Positions 1 through 8,365 of a DNA stretch of 64,000 nt are shown piece after piece (position 1 is the stretch's first letter; each line of letters starts with the position of its first letter). The notes under the pieces were generated by a model. That model searched no databases. It was not told the origin of the DNA and was given only the letters and a program-made list of their open reading frames with translations. Source of the DNA: Burkholderia vietnamiensis LMG 10929 (lineage in GTDB: Bacteria; Pseudomonadota; Gammaproteobacteria; Burkholderiales; Burkholderiaceae); assembly GCF_000959445.1 (NCBI RefSeq), contig NZ_CP009631.1, positions 2,232,001-2,296,000 of the forward strand, written 5' to 3'. Position numbers and translations under genes: made by a program.

Positions 1-317
1 TGTCCGGCCGCAGCAGCCATGCGGACCGCATCGCGACGATCCGCGACGTGTTCGCCCGTTACGACACGATGATCGACACCCATACGGCCGACGGCGTGAA
101 GGTCGCGCGCGAGCACCTCGACGCCGGCGTGCCGATGGTCGTGCTCGAGACGGCGCAGCCGATCAAGTTCGGCGAGACGATCCGCGAAGCGCTCGAGCGC
201 GAGGCCGAACGGCCGGCCGCGTTCGACGGGCTCGAAGCGCTGCCGCAACGCTTCGACGTCGTGAAGGCCGACGCGCAGCAGGTGAAGGACTTCATCGCCG
301 CGCATACGGGCGCGTAA
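1..317 (+). CDS. thrC: Threonine synthase, C-terminal fragment
   Basis: The reading frame is open from the first bases (frame beginning at base 3) and ends at TAA 315-317, so only about the last 104 residues are present. The fragment includes an IKFGETI segment followed by an Arg/Glu-rich helix, as in the C-terminus of PLP-dependent threonine synthase, which converts O-phosphohomoserine to threonine. The catalytic lysine and PLP pocket lie upstream of the window. A thrC next to moeA is, as I recall, usual in Burkholderia, which supports the call. The identification rests on a short tail, so it is good but not certain. Confidence 0.8.
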   Translation, partial: SGRSSHADRIATIRDVFARYDTMIDTHTADGVKVAREHLDAGVPMVVLETAQPIKFGETIREALEREAERPAAFDGLEALPQRFDVVKADAQQVKDFIAAHTGA

Positions 318-327
318 CGCGGCGCCG

Positions 328-347
328 GGCCGCCCGCGCGGGCGGCC
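328..347. repeat. 20-bp perfect GC palindrome after thrC
   Basis: GGCCGCCCGCGCGGGCGGCC is fully self-complementary and lies 10 bases after the thrC stop. It would form a very stable hairpin in RNA from either strand, but no T-run follows. It may be a transcript-stabilising or Rho-assisted 3' end. The rest of the thrC-moeA gap (348-599) shows only a weak -10-like TACAAT at 559-564 ahead of moeA. Confidence 0.5.
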
Positions 348-599
348 GGCGGCGCACTACGGCCGGAATGTCGATTCGTCGCACGGATCGGGATTCCGGC
401 CGTTTTACTTGGCTGCGGCATTCGCGCGATGGGCGCGGGCGGCGTCAGCCGTTTGCCGTCGTCAGCCGGCGCGAAGCCGTGCGTGCGCGCGCCTGCCGGT
501 CGCGGCAATCGCCGTGTGCGCATGTCGGCCATACCGCGCGCGGCTGCAGCAGCGTCGCTACAATGGCGTATTGAATTCCAACGATCTCCGCTTCCATCG

Positions 600-1847
600 A
601 TGTCGAACCCGAATCCCGCGGCGCCGCGCGCGCCGATGCTGTCGACCGCCGAGGCGCTCGCCGCGCTGCTCGATGCCGCGAAGCCGCTGCCCGGCGTCGA
701 AACCGTCGCGACGCTCGACGCGCTCGGCCGCGTGCTGGCGGCCGACGTGATCTCGCCGCTCGACGTGCCGCCGATGCATACGAGCGCGATGGACGGCTAT
801 GCGGTGCGCGTCGCCGATCTGCTGCATGGCGAGCGCCGCTTGCCGGTGTCGCAGCGGATCCCGGCCGGCCATCCGGCCGCGCCGCTCGTGGCCGGCACGG
901 CCGCGCGCATCTTCACCGGCGCGACGGTGCCGGCCGGCGCCGATGCCGTCGTGATGCAGGAGCAGACGTCGGCCGACGGCGACGCGGTCGAGATCCTGCA
1001 CACGCCGAAGGCCGGCGAATGGATCACCGCGCAGGGCGCGGACATCCGCCAGGGCTCGGTGATCCTGCCGGCCGGCACGCGGCTCACGCCGCAGGCGCTC
1101 GGGCTCGCCGCATCGGTCGGCTGCGCGCAGTTGCCGGTGGTTCGCCGGATTCGCGTCGCGGTGTTCTTCACCGGCGACGAACTGACGATACCCGGCGAGC
1201 CGCTGAAGCCCGGCGCGATCTACAACTCCAACCGCTTCACGCTGCGCGGTCTGCTGGAGCGGCTCGGCTGCCACGTGACGGACTACGGGATCGTGCCCGA
1301 CTCGCTGGCCGCAACCCGCGACACGCTGCGCGAGGCCGCGCGCGATCACGACGTGATCCTGACGAGCGGCGGCGTATCGGTCGGCGACGAGGATCACGTG
1401 AAGCCCGCCGTCGAAGCGGAGGGGCGGCTCGCGCTGTGGCAGATCGCGATGAAGCCCGGCAAGCCGCTCGCGTTCGGCGCGGTGCGCCGCGGCGACGCAT
1501 GCGCGGACGCGCATTTCATCGGGCTGCCGGGCAACCCCGTGTCGAGCTTCGTCACGTTCCTGCTGTTCGTCCGGCCGTTCCTGCTGCGCCTGTCGGGCGT
1601 ACGTGACGTCGCGCCGCGCGCGCTGTCGTTGCGCGCCGACTTCTCGCAGCACAAGGGCGACCGGCGCAACGAGTTCCTGCGTGCGCGCGTGAACGCGGCC
1701 GGCGGCCTCGATCTGTTCCCGAACCAGAGCTCGGCGGTGCTGACCTCGACGGTCTGGGGCGACGGCCTGATCGACAATCCGCCGCAGCACGCCATCAGCG
1801 CGGGCGAGACCGTGCGTTTCATTCCGTTTTCCGAACTGCTGTCGTAA
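600..1847 (+). CDS. moeA: Molybdopterin molybdenumtransferase MoeA
   Basis: This 415-residue protein inserts molybdate into adenylylated molybdopterin, the last common step of molybdenum cofactor synthesis in the cytoplasm. Family motifs are clear: SGGVSVGDED at about residues 256-265, then MKPGKPLAFG, and GLPGNP at 308-313. The length matches the usual 400-415. The frame is open further upstream, but the ATG at 600 begins the normal N-terminus and lies 36 bases after a possible -10 TACAAT (559-564). moaD follows after 18 bases, so moeA-moaD-moaE looks like one transcription unit. Confidence 0.95.
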   Translation: MSNPNPAAPRAPMLSTAEALAALLDAAKPLPGVETVATLDALGRVLAADVISPLDVPPMHTSAMDGYAVRVADLLHGERRLPVSQRIPAGHPAAPLVAGTAARIFTGATVPAGADAVVMQEQTSADGDAVEILHTPKAGEWITAQGADIRQGSVILPAGTRLTPQALGLAASVGCAQLPVVRRIRVAVFFTGDELTIPGEPLKPGAIYNSNRFTLRGLLERLGCHVTDYGIVPDSLAATRDTLREAARDHDVILTSGGVSVGDEDHVKPAVEAEGRLALWQIAMKPGKPLAFGAVRRGDACADAHFIGLPGNPVSSFVTFLLFVRPFLLRLSGVRDVAPRALSLRADFSQHKGDRRNEFLRARVNAAGGLDLFPNQSSAVLTSTVWGDGLIDNPPQHAISAGETVRFIPFSELLS

Positions 1848-1865
1848 GCGACGGTTTTCCGACCT

Positions 1866-2123
1866 ATGAAGATTCAGCTGAAATTCTTTGCAAGCGTGCG
1901 CGAGGCACTGGGCGTGTCCGACGAGCAGGCCGACGTGCCCGACGGCGTGACGACCGTCGGCGACGTGCGCGCGTGGCTGCGCCTGCGCGGCGGCGCGTGG
2001 GCCGAGACGCTCGCCGAAGGGCGTGCGTTGCGGATGGCCTGCAATCACGAGATGACCGACCCGGAAACGCGGCTCACCGACGGGTGTGAAGTCGCGTTTT
2101 TTCCGCCGGTGACCGGCGGTTGA
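1866..2123 (+). CDS. moaD: Molybdopterin synthase sulfur carrier subunit MoaD
   Basis: An 85-residue ubiquitin-fold protein ending in VTGG. The C-terminal Gly-Gly is the part that is adenylylated and converted to a thiocarboxylate, the sulfur donor for the molybdopterin dithiolene. The start KIQLKFFASVREALG is typical of MoaD. It sits 18 bases after moeA and 58 bases before moaE, its catalytic partner. The intact terminal GG indicates a functional carrier. Confidence 0.95.
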   Translation: MKIQLKFFASVREALGVSDEQADVPDGVTTVGDVRAWLRLRGGAWAETLAEGRALRMACNHEMTDPETRLTDGCEVAFFPPVTGG

Positions 2124-2181
2124 CCGAGCACATGGCCGGCGTCGGCGCTGCCGTGCACGCGCCGGCCGACAGGAACAGACG

Positions 2182-2658
2182 ATGCCGACAGTACGAATCC
2201 AGACCGCCGATTTCGACCTGAATGCCGAGGTCGCGGCATTGCGCGCGCGCAATCCGCGGATCGGCGCCGTCGCGTGCTTCGTCGGCACGGTGCGCGACCT
2301 GAACGAAGGCGATGCGGTCGCCGCGCTGGAGCTCGAGCACTATCCGGGCATGACCGAGAAGGCGCTCGAGAAGATCGCCGCCGAAGCCGGCCGGCGCTGG
2401 CCGGGAATCGACGTCGCGATCGTGCATCGGGTCGGCCGGCTGCTGCCGCTCGACCAGATCGTGATGGTCGCGACCGTCGCGGCGCACCGCGGCGATGCGT
2501 TCGCGTCGTGCGAATTCGTGATGGATTACCTGAAGACCGAGGCGCCGTTCTGGAAGAAGGAAACGACGCCGGACGGCGAGCGCTGGGTCGATGCGCGCAG
2601 CACCGACGACGCGGCGCTCGCGCGCTGGGGAATCGAGTCGGGCAACCGGCCGCGCTGA
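2182..2658 (+). CDS. moaE: Molybdopterin synthase catalytic subunit MoaE
   Basis: The 158-residue catalytic subunit of molybdopterin synthase, which transfers two sulfurs from MoaD thiocarboxylate to precursor Z (cPMP). The conserved active-site segment DYLKTEAPFWKKE is present, with lysines at about 118 and 125 that correspond to the essential pair known in the family. The HRVG segment before it is also typical. It is the last gene of the operon and converges on the haemoglobin gene 70 bases away. Confidence 0.95.
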   Translation: MPTVRIQTADFDLNAEVAALRARNPRIGAVACFVGTVRDLNEGDAVAALELEHYPGMTEKALEKIAAEAGRRWPGIDVAIVHRVGRLLPLDQIVMVATVAAHRGDAFASCEFVMDYLKTEAPFWKKETTPDGERWVDARSTDDAALARWGIESGNRPR

Positions 2659-2728
2659 GCGGCGCGTACGAGCCCCGCGGCGATTCGCCGCAGCCGCGCG
2701 CGCGGCGCGCGCATCGGCATGGCGGGCA

Positions 2729-3301
2729 TCAGGCGTCGGGGCCGGCCTCGGGCTCGACGCCGCGCCCGATGATCTTCGCCGGGAACGGCTCGCCGCGCGC
2801 GCGCGACGGCAGCGCGTGCCCATCGTCGTCCGCGTCGCGGCGGCGCGGCGCGATCGCATCGAGCAGCGCCTGCTGCTCGGCCGGAATCCGATAATCCCAC
2901 CCGAAGCGGCTCAGCTGCAGGCTCTGCGCGATTCTGAGCGCCGGCTCCATGAAGCGCACGGCCGCCGCCGGCGTGTAGCGCGCTTCGACCGTCTTCAGGA
3001 ACAGCGACAGCCAGCGGCTGAAGTGCGCGGGCTCGATCCCGTCGAGCGGCTGATGCGCCTGCTGCACGTTGCCGCGATAGCCCCTGGTGCCGAGCACGAG
3101 GCTCGACCAGAAGCTGACCATTTTGGGCAGATGCGCGTCCCAGCGCCCGTCCAGCTTGGCATCGAACACCGGCCCGAGCAGCGGATCGGCGCGCACGCGA
3201 TCGTAGAACGCGTACACGAGGTCGCGGATGTTGGCTTCGGTCGGTTCGGCGTCGCGGATGCGGGCCGGCGCGGTGTCGGACGAGGCGGGCAGGGAGGTCA
3301 T
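2729..3301 (-). CDS. Group III truncated haemoglobin
   Basis: A 190-residue protein with the 2-on-2 globin pattern of group III (P-type) truncated haemoglobins: a B-helix YAFYDRVRADPLLGPVF segment, a KMVSFWSSL segment and a histidine-containing QAH...AHFSRW region that should hold the proximal haem ligand. The ATG at 3301 gives the normal N-terminus; the frame is open 33 codons further upstream but that part is unlike the family. A C-terminal tail of about 45 residues is longer than usual. It is divergent from an NsrR regulator across a candidate NsrR operator, which suggests a part in nitric oxide detoxification or sensing; that role is inferred. Confidence 0.85.
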   Translation of the reverse strand: MTSLPASSDTAPARIRDAEPTEANIRDLVYAFYDRVRADPLLGPVFDAKLDGRWDAHLPKMVSFWSSLVLGTRGYRGNVQQAHQPLDGIEPAHFSRWLSLFLKTVEARYTPAAAVRFMEPALRIAQSLQLSRFGWDYRIPAEQQALLDAIAPRRRDADDDGHALPSRARGEPFPAKIIGRGVEPEAGPDA

Positions 3302-3416
3302 GACGAAAAAGGGCCGGGAAAGTCGGGGCGTTGGCGGTGCGGCTGCGCGCTTCAGGCGCAGGACGCGCGCACGATTTTGACGCAAAATAGCGTCGACCAA
3401 GGCCGTAAAAATGCGC

Positions 3417-3432
3417 AGATGTAATGCATCTT
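3417..3432. promoter_or_regulatory. Candidate NsrR operator
   Basis: The sequence AGATGTAATGCATCTT is an inverted repeat (AGATG...CATCT) close to the AAGATGyATTT half-site known for NsrR. It lies between the divergent haemoglobin gene (start 3301) and nsrR (start 3554). It is shorter than the classical 11-1-11 site, so this is a candidate. A second small inverted repeat GACGC-AAAATA-GCGTC is at 3379-3394. Confidence 0.5.
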
Positions 3433-3553
3433 ATTGCGCGCCGGCCATTCCGGCAACCGTATCGCGTCGCGCGATCGCGCCCGCCGCCCGGCGAGCGTTC
3501 CGATTGATGCAGCGTGCATAATCGGGCCCGATCGACATTTTTGCGTACCGCTC

Positions 3554-4069
3554 ATGAGACTCACCGACTACACCGACTACGCGCTGCGCGTGATGCTGTA
3601 CCTTGCCGTGCGCGGCGACGGGCTCGCGACGATCCAGGAGATTTCGGATGCCTACGGCGTCTCGAAGAATCATTTGATGAAGGTCGTCCAGCAGCTCGGC
3701 GAGCTCGGCTGGGTCGATACCGTGCGCGGGCGCAACGGCGGCTTGCGGCTGTTTCCCGCGTCGCTGAAGCTGACGATCGGCCAGGTCGTGCGCGCCACCG
3801 AGAACGATTTCGCGCTGGTCGGCTGCTTTTCGCCGGACGGCGGCGAGTCGCGCGGCTGCGTGATTCAGCCGCAGTGTCAGCTCAAGGGCGTGCTGGCGGC
3901 GGCGCGCGACGCGTTCTTCGCCGAGCTCGACCGCCATACGATCGGCGAACTGTCCGTGCCCGCGTCGCCGCTCGTCGCACTGCTCGGGATTCGCCCGGCC
4001 GCGCCCGCGCGTGGCGATGCAGCGCCGGACGACGCACCGGCCGCCGCTTTGCCGACCAAGGCCGATTGA
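3554..4069 (+). CDS. nsrR: Rrf2-family nitric oxide-sensing regulator NsrR
   Basis: A 171-residue Rrf2-type winged-helix repressor. The N-terminus MRLTDYTDYALRVMLYLA and the recognition helix VSKNHLMKVVQQLGELG are typical of NsrR. Three cysteines at 91, 102 and 108 match the set that binds the NO-sensitive iron-sulfur cluster. The ATG at 3554 was chosen because the Rrf2 domain starts there. A C-terminal Ala/Pro/Asp-rich tail of about 25 residues is a dispensable-looking extension. Divergence from a truncated haemoglobin gene supports a nitrosative-stress role. Confidence 0.9.
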   Translation: MRLTDYTDYALRVMLYLAVRGDGLATIQEISDAYGVSKNHLMKVVQQLGELGWVDTVRGRNGGLRLFPASLKLTIGQVVRATENDFALVGCFSPDGGESRGCVIQPQCQLKGVLAAARDAFFAELDRHTIGELSVPASPLVALLGIRPAAPARGDAAPDDAPAAALPTKAD

Positions 4070-4162
4070 GGTCTGCCGCGCCTGCCGCCAGGCGCCCGCG
4101 GTGCCCGTGCGGGCCGCCTCCCGCCGCCCGGCAACTGTTGAGTTGAATCAACCGGATTTTCG

Positions 4163-4190
4163 CTTGAAACCCGTATAACGATCCTCATCT
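4163..4190 (+). promoter_or_regulatory. Sigma-32-type heat-shock promoter of clpB
   Basis: CTTGAAA (4163-4169) and CCTCATCT (4183-4190) are separated by 13 bases. They match the heat-shock consensus CTTGAAA-N(11-16)-CCCCATnT in all but one specified position. The site is 34 bases upstream of the clpB ATG, and a GGAGG ribosome-binding site lies between. The position and match make this a strong prediction. Confidence 0.75.
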
Positions 4191-4223
4191 TGGTGTTAAT
4201 CGAAAATTGGAGGCTTCACCCAA

Positions 4224-6821
4224 ATGAGAATCGACAAGCTAACCACCAAGTTCCAGGAAGCGCTCGCGGACGCCCAGAGCCTCGCCGCCGGCCGCGACAA
4301 TCAATACATCGAACCCGTGCACGTGCTGGCGGCGCTGGTCGCGCAGCAGGACGGCTCGGCGCGTTCGCTGATGTCGCGGGCGGGCGTACACGTGCAGGCG
4401 CTGCAAGGCGCGCTCAATGAAGCGATCGCGCGCCTGCCGCAGGTGACGGGCACCGGCGGCGACATCCAGATCGGCCGTGAACTGGCCGGGCTGCTGAACC
4501 AGGCCGACAAGGAAGCGCAGAAGCTGAACGACACGTTCATCGCGAGCGAGATGTTCCTGCTCGCCGTCTCCGACGACAAGGGCGAAGCCGGCAAGCTCGC
4601 GCGCCAGCACGGCCTCACGCGCAAGGCGCTCGAAGCCGCGATCGCCGCGGTGCGCGGCGGCTCGCAGGTGCACAGCCAGGACGCGGAAAGCCAGCGCGAG
4701 GCGCTGAAGAAATACACGGTCGACCTGACCGAGCGCGCGCGTGCCGGCAAGCTCGATCCGGTGATCGGCCGCGACGACGAAATCCGCCGCTCGATCCAGA
4801 TCCTGCAGCGCCGCACCAAGAACAACCCGGTGCTGATCGGCGAGCCGGGCGTCGGCAAGACCGCGATCGTCGAAGGGCTCGCGCAACGGATCGTCAACGG
4901 CGAAGTGCCGGAGACGCTGAAGGGCAAGCGCGTGCTGTCGCTCGACATGGCCGCGCTGCTCGCCGGCGCGAAGTATCGCGGCGAGTTCGAGGAGCGCCTG
5001 AAGTCCGTGCTCAACGACATCGCGAAGGACGAAGGCCAGACGATCGTGTTCATCGACGAGATCCACACGATGGTCGGCGCGGGCAAGGCCGAAGGCGCGA
5101 TGGATGCGGGCAACATGCTGAAGCCGGCGCTGTCGCGCGGCGAGCTGCACTGCATCGGCGCGACCACGCTCGACGAATACCGCAAGTACATCGAGAAGGA
5201 CGCCGCGCTCGAACGCCGCTTCCAGAAGGTGCTGGTCGACGAGCCGAGCGTCGAGGCGACCATCGCGATCCTGCGCGGGCTGCAGGAAAAGTACGAGCTG
5301 CACCACGGCGTCGACATCACCGACCCGGCGATCGTCGCGGCGGCCGAGCTGTCGCATCGGTACATCACCGACCGGTTCCTGCCGGACAAGGCGATCGACC
5401 TGATCGACGAGGCCGCGTCGAAGATCAAGATGGAAATCGATTCGAAGCCCGAAGAGATGGACAAGCTCGATCGCCGGCTGATCCAGCTGAAGATCGAACG
5501 CGAGGCCGTGAAGAAGGAGCAGGACGAGGCGTCGCAAAAGCGCCTGCAGCTGATCGAGGAAGAGATCGAGCGGCTCGGTCGCGAATACGCGGACCTCGAG
5601 GAAATCTGGACTGCCGAGAAGGCAGCGGTGCAGGGCAGCGCGCAGCTCAAGGAAGAGATCGAGAAGGTGCGTGCCGACATCGTGCGTCTGCAGCGTGAAG
5701 GCAAGCTGGAGAAGGTCGCCGAACTGCAGTACGGCAAGCTGCCGCAGCTCGAGTCGCAACTGAAGCAGGTCACGCAGGCCGAAGCGCAGGAGCAGCACGC
5801 GCCGACGCGTCCGCGTCTGCTGCGCACGCAGGTCGGCGCGGAAGAAATCGCGGAGGTCGTGTCGCGTGCCACCGGGATTCCGGTGTCGCGGATGATGCAG
5901 GGCGAACGCGAGAAGCTGCTGCACATCGAGGAAAAGCTGCACGAGCGCGTGGTCGGCCAGGACGAGGCGATCAGCGCGGTGGCCGATGCGATCCGCCGCT
6001 CGCGCGCGGGGCTCGCCGATCCGAACCGTCCGTACGGCTCGTTCCTGTTCCTCGGGCCGACCGGCGTGGGCAAGACCGAGCTGTGCAAGGCGCTGGCGTC
6101 GTTCCTGTTCGACTCGGAAGAGCATCTGATCCGGATCGACATGAGCGAGTTCATGGAGAAGCACAGCGTCGCCCGCCTGATCGGCGCGCCGCCGGGCTAT
6201 GTCGGCTACGAGGAAGGCGGCTACCTGACGGAAGCCGTGCGCCGCAAGCCGTACAGCGTGATCCTGCTCGACGAGATCGAGAAGGCGCATCCGGACGTGT
6301 TCAACGTGCTGCTGCAGGTGCTCGACGACGGTCGCATGACCGACGGGCAGGGCCGCACGGTCGACTTCAAGAACACGGTGATCGTGATGACGTCGAACCT
6401 CGGCTCGCAGGTGATCCAGTCGCTGACCGGCTCGCCGCAGGAAGAGATCAAGGACGCGGTGTGGATCGAGGTGAAGCAGCACTTCCGCCCCGAGTTCCTG
6501 AACCGGATCGACGACGTCGTCGTGTTCCACGCGCTCGATCGCAGCAACATCGAATCGATCGCGAAGATCCAGCTCGCCCGCCTGCACGACCGGCTCGCGA
6601 AGCTCGACATGGCGCTCGACGTGTCGCCGGCGGCGCTCGAGCAGATCGGCAAGGTCGGCTACGACCCGCTGTTCGGCGCGCGGCCGCTGAAGCGCGCGAT
6701 CCAGCAGGAGATCGAGAACCCGGTCGCGAAGCTGATCCTCGCGGGCCGCTTCGGTCCGAAGGACGTGATCCCGGTCGACGTCAGCGACGGCCAGTTCGTG
6801 TTCGATCGCGTCGTGCACTGA
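4224..6821 (+). CDS. clpB: ATP-dependent disaggregase ClpB
   Basis: An 865-residue Hsp100 chaperone that works with DnaK to pull apart protein aggregates in the cytoplasm. Order of domains: Clp N-domain (about 1-150), first AAA+ domain with Walker A GEPGVGKT at 206-213 and FIDEIH Walker B, the charged coiled-coil middle domain (about 400-530) that separates ClpB from ClpA/ClpC, and a second AAA+ domain with GPTGVGKT at 611-618 and LLDEIEKAH. The full family length is present. A GGAGG site precedes the ATG and a sigma-32-like promoter lies just upstream, which fits heat induction. It ends at a bidirectional terminator. Confidence 0.98.
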   Translation: MRIDKLTTKFQEALADAQSLAAGRDNQYIEPVHVLAALVAQQDGSARSLMSRAGVHVQALQGALNEAIARLPQVTGTGGDIQIGRELAGLLNQADKEAQKLNDTFIASEMFLLAVSDDKGEAGKLARQHGLTRKALEAAIAAVRGGSQVHSQDAESQREALKKYTVDLTERARAGKLDPVIGRDDEIRRSIQILQRRTKNNPVLIGEPGVGKTAIVEGLAQRIVNGEVPETLKGKRVLSLDMAALLAGAKYRGEFEERLKSVLNDIAKDEGQTIVFIDEIHTMVGAGKAEGAMDAGNMLKPALSRGELHCIGATTLDEYRKYIEKDAALERRFQKVLVDEPSVEATIAILRGLQEKYELHHGVDITDPAIVAAAELSHRYITDRFLPDKAIDLIDEAASKIKMEIDSKPEEMDKLDRRLIQLKIEREAVKKEQDEASQKRLQLIEEEIERLGREYADLEEIWTAEKAAVQGSAQLKEEIEKVRADIVRLQREGKLEKVAELQYGKLPQLESQLKQVTQAEAQEQHAPTRPRLLRTQVGAEEIAEVVSRATGIPVSRMMQGEREKLLHIEEKLHERVVGQDEAISAVADAIRRSRAGLADPNRPYGSFLFLGPTGVGKTELCKALASFLFDSEEHLIRIDMSEFMEKHSVARLIGAPPGYVGYEEGGYLTEAVRRKPYSVILLDEIEKAHPDVFNVLLQVLDDGRMTDGQGRTVDFKNTVIVMTSNLGSQVIQSLTGSPQEEIKDAVWIEVKQHFRPEFLNRIDDVVVFHALDRSNIESIAKIQLARLHDRLAKLDMALDVSPAALEQIGKVGYDPLFGARPLKRAIQQEIENPVAKLILAGRFGPKDVIPVDVSDGQFVFDRVVH

Positions 6822-6870
6822 GCGGCATCGGCCGCCCGCACGCCCGGCTCGCGCCGGGCGCGCAAAAACG

Positions 6871-6898
6871 AACGCCCCGCTTCGTGCGGGGCGTTTGC
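6871..6898. terminator. Bidirectional terminator between clpB and yidB
   Basis: A 9-bp stem ACGCCCCGC/GCGGGGCGT (6872-6880 with 6886-6894) has a 5-base loop. It is followed by TTTG on the plus strand and by GTTCGTTTTTG on the minus strand. It lies between the convergent clpB and yidB genes and could serve both. Confidence 0.8.
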
Positions 6899-6948
6899 AT
6901 ATGGGTCGGCGCAACCGCCGCCGGACCGTCGGGCCGTGCGCTGCGCGC

Positions 6949-7380
6949 TCAGCCTTGCTTGTTGCCGCCGAACATGCCGGCGAGCTGCGTGAGCGTGCCC
7001 AGCACGTTCGACGTGTCGATCTGGCCGCCGGCCGGCACTTCGCCGTTCGGCGTCGCGCCGTTGACCACGTGCGGCAGCACCTGCGCGAGAATCGACGAGG
7101 CCTGCGACGGGTCGATGCCGACCTTGCTCGCGAGCGAGCCGACGACGTCGGAGCCGAGCACGTTCTGCAGCGTGTCGGCCGAGATCGGCTGGTTTTCGCC
7201 GGTGCCGACCCACGAGCCGATCACTTCGCCCGCGCCGCCGGCCTTGAACTTCTCGATCAGCCCGTTCAGGCCGCCCGGCTGGTTGTTGATGAATTCGAGC
7301 GCGGTCGCGATGAGCGCGCTTTGCGAGTTGCCGCCGGCCTGGCCGCCGATCAGACCGCCGACGATGTCGAGGAGACCCAT
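6949..7380 (-). CDS. YidB/DUF937 family protein
   Basis: A 143-residue, glycine-rich protein beginning MGLLDIVGGLIGG and containing LNGLIEKFKAGGAGEVIGSWVGTGEN and ISADTLQNVLG, the hallmarks of the YidB (DUF937) family. The function of this family is not established. There is no signal peptide. It lies 75 bases downstream of a secreted HhH protein on the same strand, separated from it by a terminator-like hairpin. Confidence 0.85.
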   Translation of the reverse strand: MGLLDIVGGLIGGQAGGNSQSALIATALEFINNQPGGLNGLIEKFKAGGAGEVIGSWVGTGENQPISADTLQNVLGSDVVGSLASKVGIDPSQASSILAQVLPHVVNGATPNGEVPAGGQIDTSNVLGTLTQLAGMFGGNKQG

Positions 7381-7397
7381 GATTCTTCACCTTCACT

Positions 7398-7423
7398 GAA
7401 AAGGGCGCCGTACGACGGCGCCC
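7398..7423 (-). terminator. Terminator of the ComEA-like gene
   Basis: The stem GGGCGCCGT/ACGGCGCCC (7403-7411 with 7415-7423) has a 3-base loop. Read on the minus strand it is followed by TTTTCAGTG. It lies 33 bases after the stop of the HhH-domain gene and ahead of yidB. Confidence 0.7.
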
Positions 7424-7455
7424 GTTGAACGAATGCCGCGCGCACGCGGCGTATG

Positions 7456-8058
7456 TCAGGCGCCCGACGCCGCGGCGGCGGAGGCGGCCTTGTCCTTCTT
7501 GCTCTTCTTCTTCGAACCCTTGGTCGCTTTCGCGGACGACGCTGCGGCCGGGGCGCTCGCGCCTGCATCGGCCGACGCCGCGGCTGCTGCTGCCGCCTTG
7601 TCCTTCTTCGACGCACGCTTGCTCTTCGCCGGCTTGGCCGCCGCGTCGGACGCGCTGGCGGCAGGCGCGGTTGCGGTCGCCGGCGTGCCGGTGGTCGCGC
7701 TCGGCGACGTCGTGGCCGACGGGGCCGGAGCCGGAGCCGCCGACGGCGTCGCGGCCGGCTTCGACAGCTTCACGCCCTTCGGCGGCGTCGACGAGCCGCC
7801 GATCGTCAGACCGTTCTCCTCGAGATGGCCGACCGATTTCGTGCCGAGCCCCTTCACTCGGTTCGCGAGATCGTCCGCATCCTTGAACGGGCCGTTCTTC
7901 GTGCGTTCGTCGATGATCGCCTTCGACTTCACGGGCCCGAGGCCCTTCACCGCTTCGAGCGCCGCCTGGTCGGCGGTGTTGACCTCGACGGCAGCGGCCA
8001 GACCGGCGGCAAGCGACAACGACAGCGCGACGAACAGCATCAGCAGCTTCTTCAGCAT
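7456..8058 (-). CDS. Secreted ComEA-like HhH protein with Lys/Ala-rich tail
   Basis: A 200-residue protein in three parts. Residues 1-23 form a signal peptide (MLKKLLMLFVALSLSLAAGLAAA). Residues about 24-85 are a double helix-hairpin-helix domain (VEVNTADQAALEAVKGLGP...) like ComEA, the periplasmic DNA receptor of natural transformation. The remaining 110 or so residues are low-complexity: first Pro/Ala/Thr-rich, then two similar basic blocks (SKRASKKDKAAAA and SKKKSKKDKAASA) resembling histone H1 tails. Export plus two potential DNA-binding parts suggests handling of DNA in the periplasm, but no other competence gene is nearby. The HhH call is firm; the role is inferred. Confidence 0.8.
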   Translation of the reverse strand: MLKKLLMLFVALSLSLAAGLAAAVEVNTADQAALEAVKGLGPVKSKAIIDERTKNGPFKDADDLANRVKGLGTKSVGHLEENGLTIGGSSTPPKGVKLSKPAATPSAAPAPAPSATTSPSATTGTPATATAPAASASDAAAKPAKSKRASKKDKAAAAAAASADAGASAPAAASSAKATKGSKKKSKKDKAASAAAASGA

Positions 8059-8365
8059 GGCAGGCTCCCTGATTCGGACGGACGGATGGATGGCGGTACC
8101 AATCGACGGCGACGCGACACCCGCCGCGTGCCGCCGTTAAGCATAGGTCAAATGCGTGCCCTTTTTGAGACAGGCTTCCCGCATCTTGCTGAAGGCTTGC
8201 GCCGGTGTAAAGACGCAAAGCCGCGCGGCACGGCGCTTTTGACCATTCTTGACGGTGTGCGCGGGTGTGGGCGGGTGTGTGAGGCAGCGCGTGACGACGA
8301 TCGGGCCTGGCCGTTCGATCGTGCTTGACTTAGAGTGAACTCTAACTCCTAACCTTGTTCCTGCC
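8059..8365. other. Intergenic region between the ComEA-like gene and merR
   Basis: The stretch separates two divergent genes. The only clear elements are the MerR-type promoter and dyad at 8325-8355, annotated separately. The rest shows no convincing small gene, RNA or terminator. Confidence 0.5.
8325..8355 (+). promoter_or_regulatory. MerR-type promoter with operator dyad
   Basis: TTGACT (8325-8330) and TAACCT (8350-8355) are 19 bases apart, the long spacer typical of promoters controlled by MerR-family proteins. Within the spacer lies a perfect dyad TTAGAGT-GA-ACTCTAA (8330-8345). The merR ATG follows at 8366, so the regulator probably controls its own operon. Confidence 0.75.

Noticed and set aside
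4239..6914. 891-codon open frame on the minus strand opposite clpB
   Set aside because: It mirrors the clpB codons in a high-GC genome, is rich in Arg, His and Ala without domains, and clpB is unmistakable. Shadow frame.
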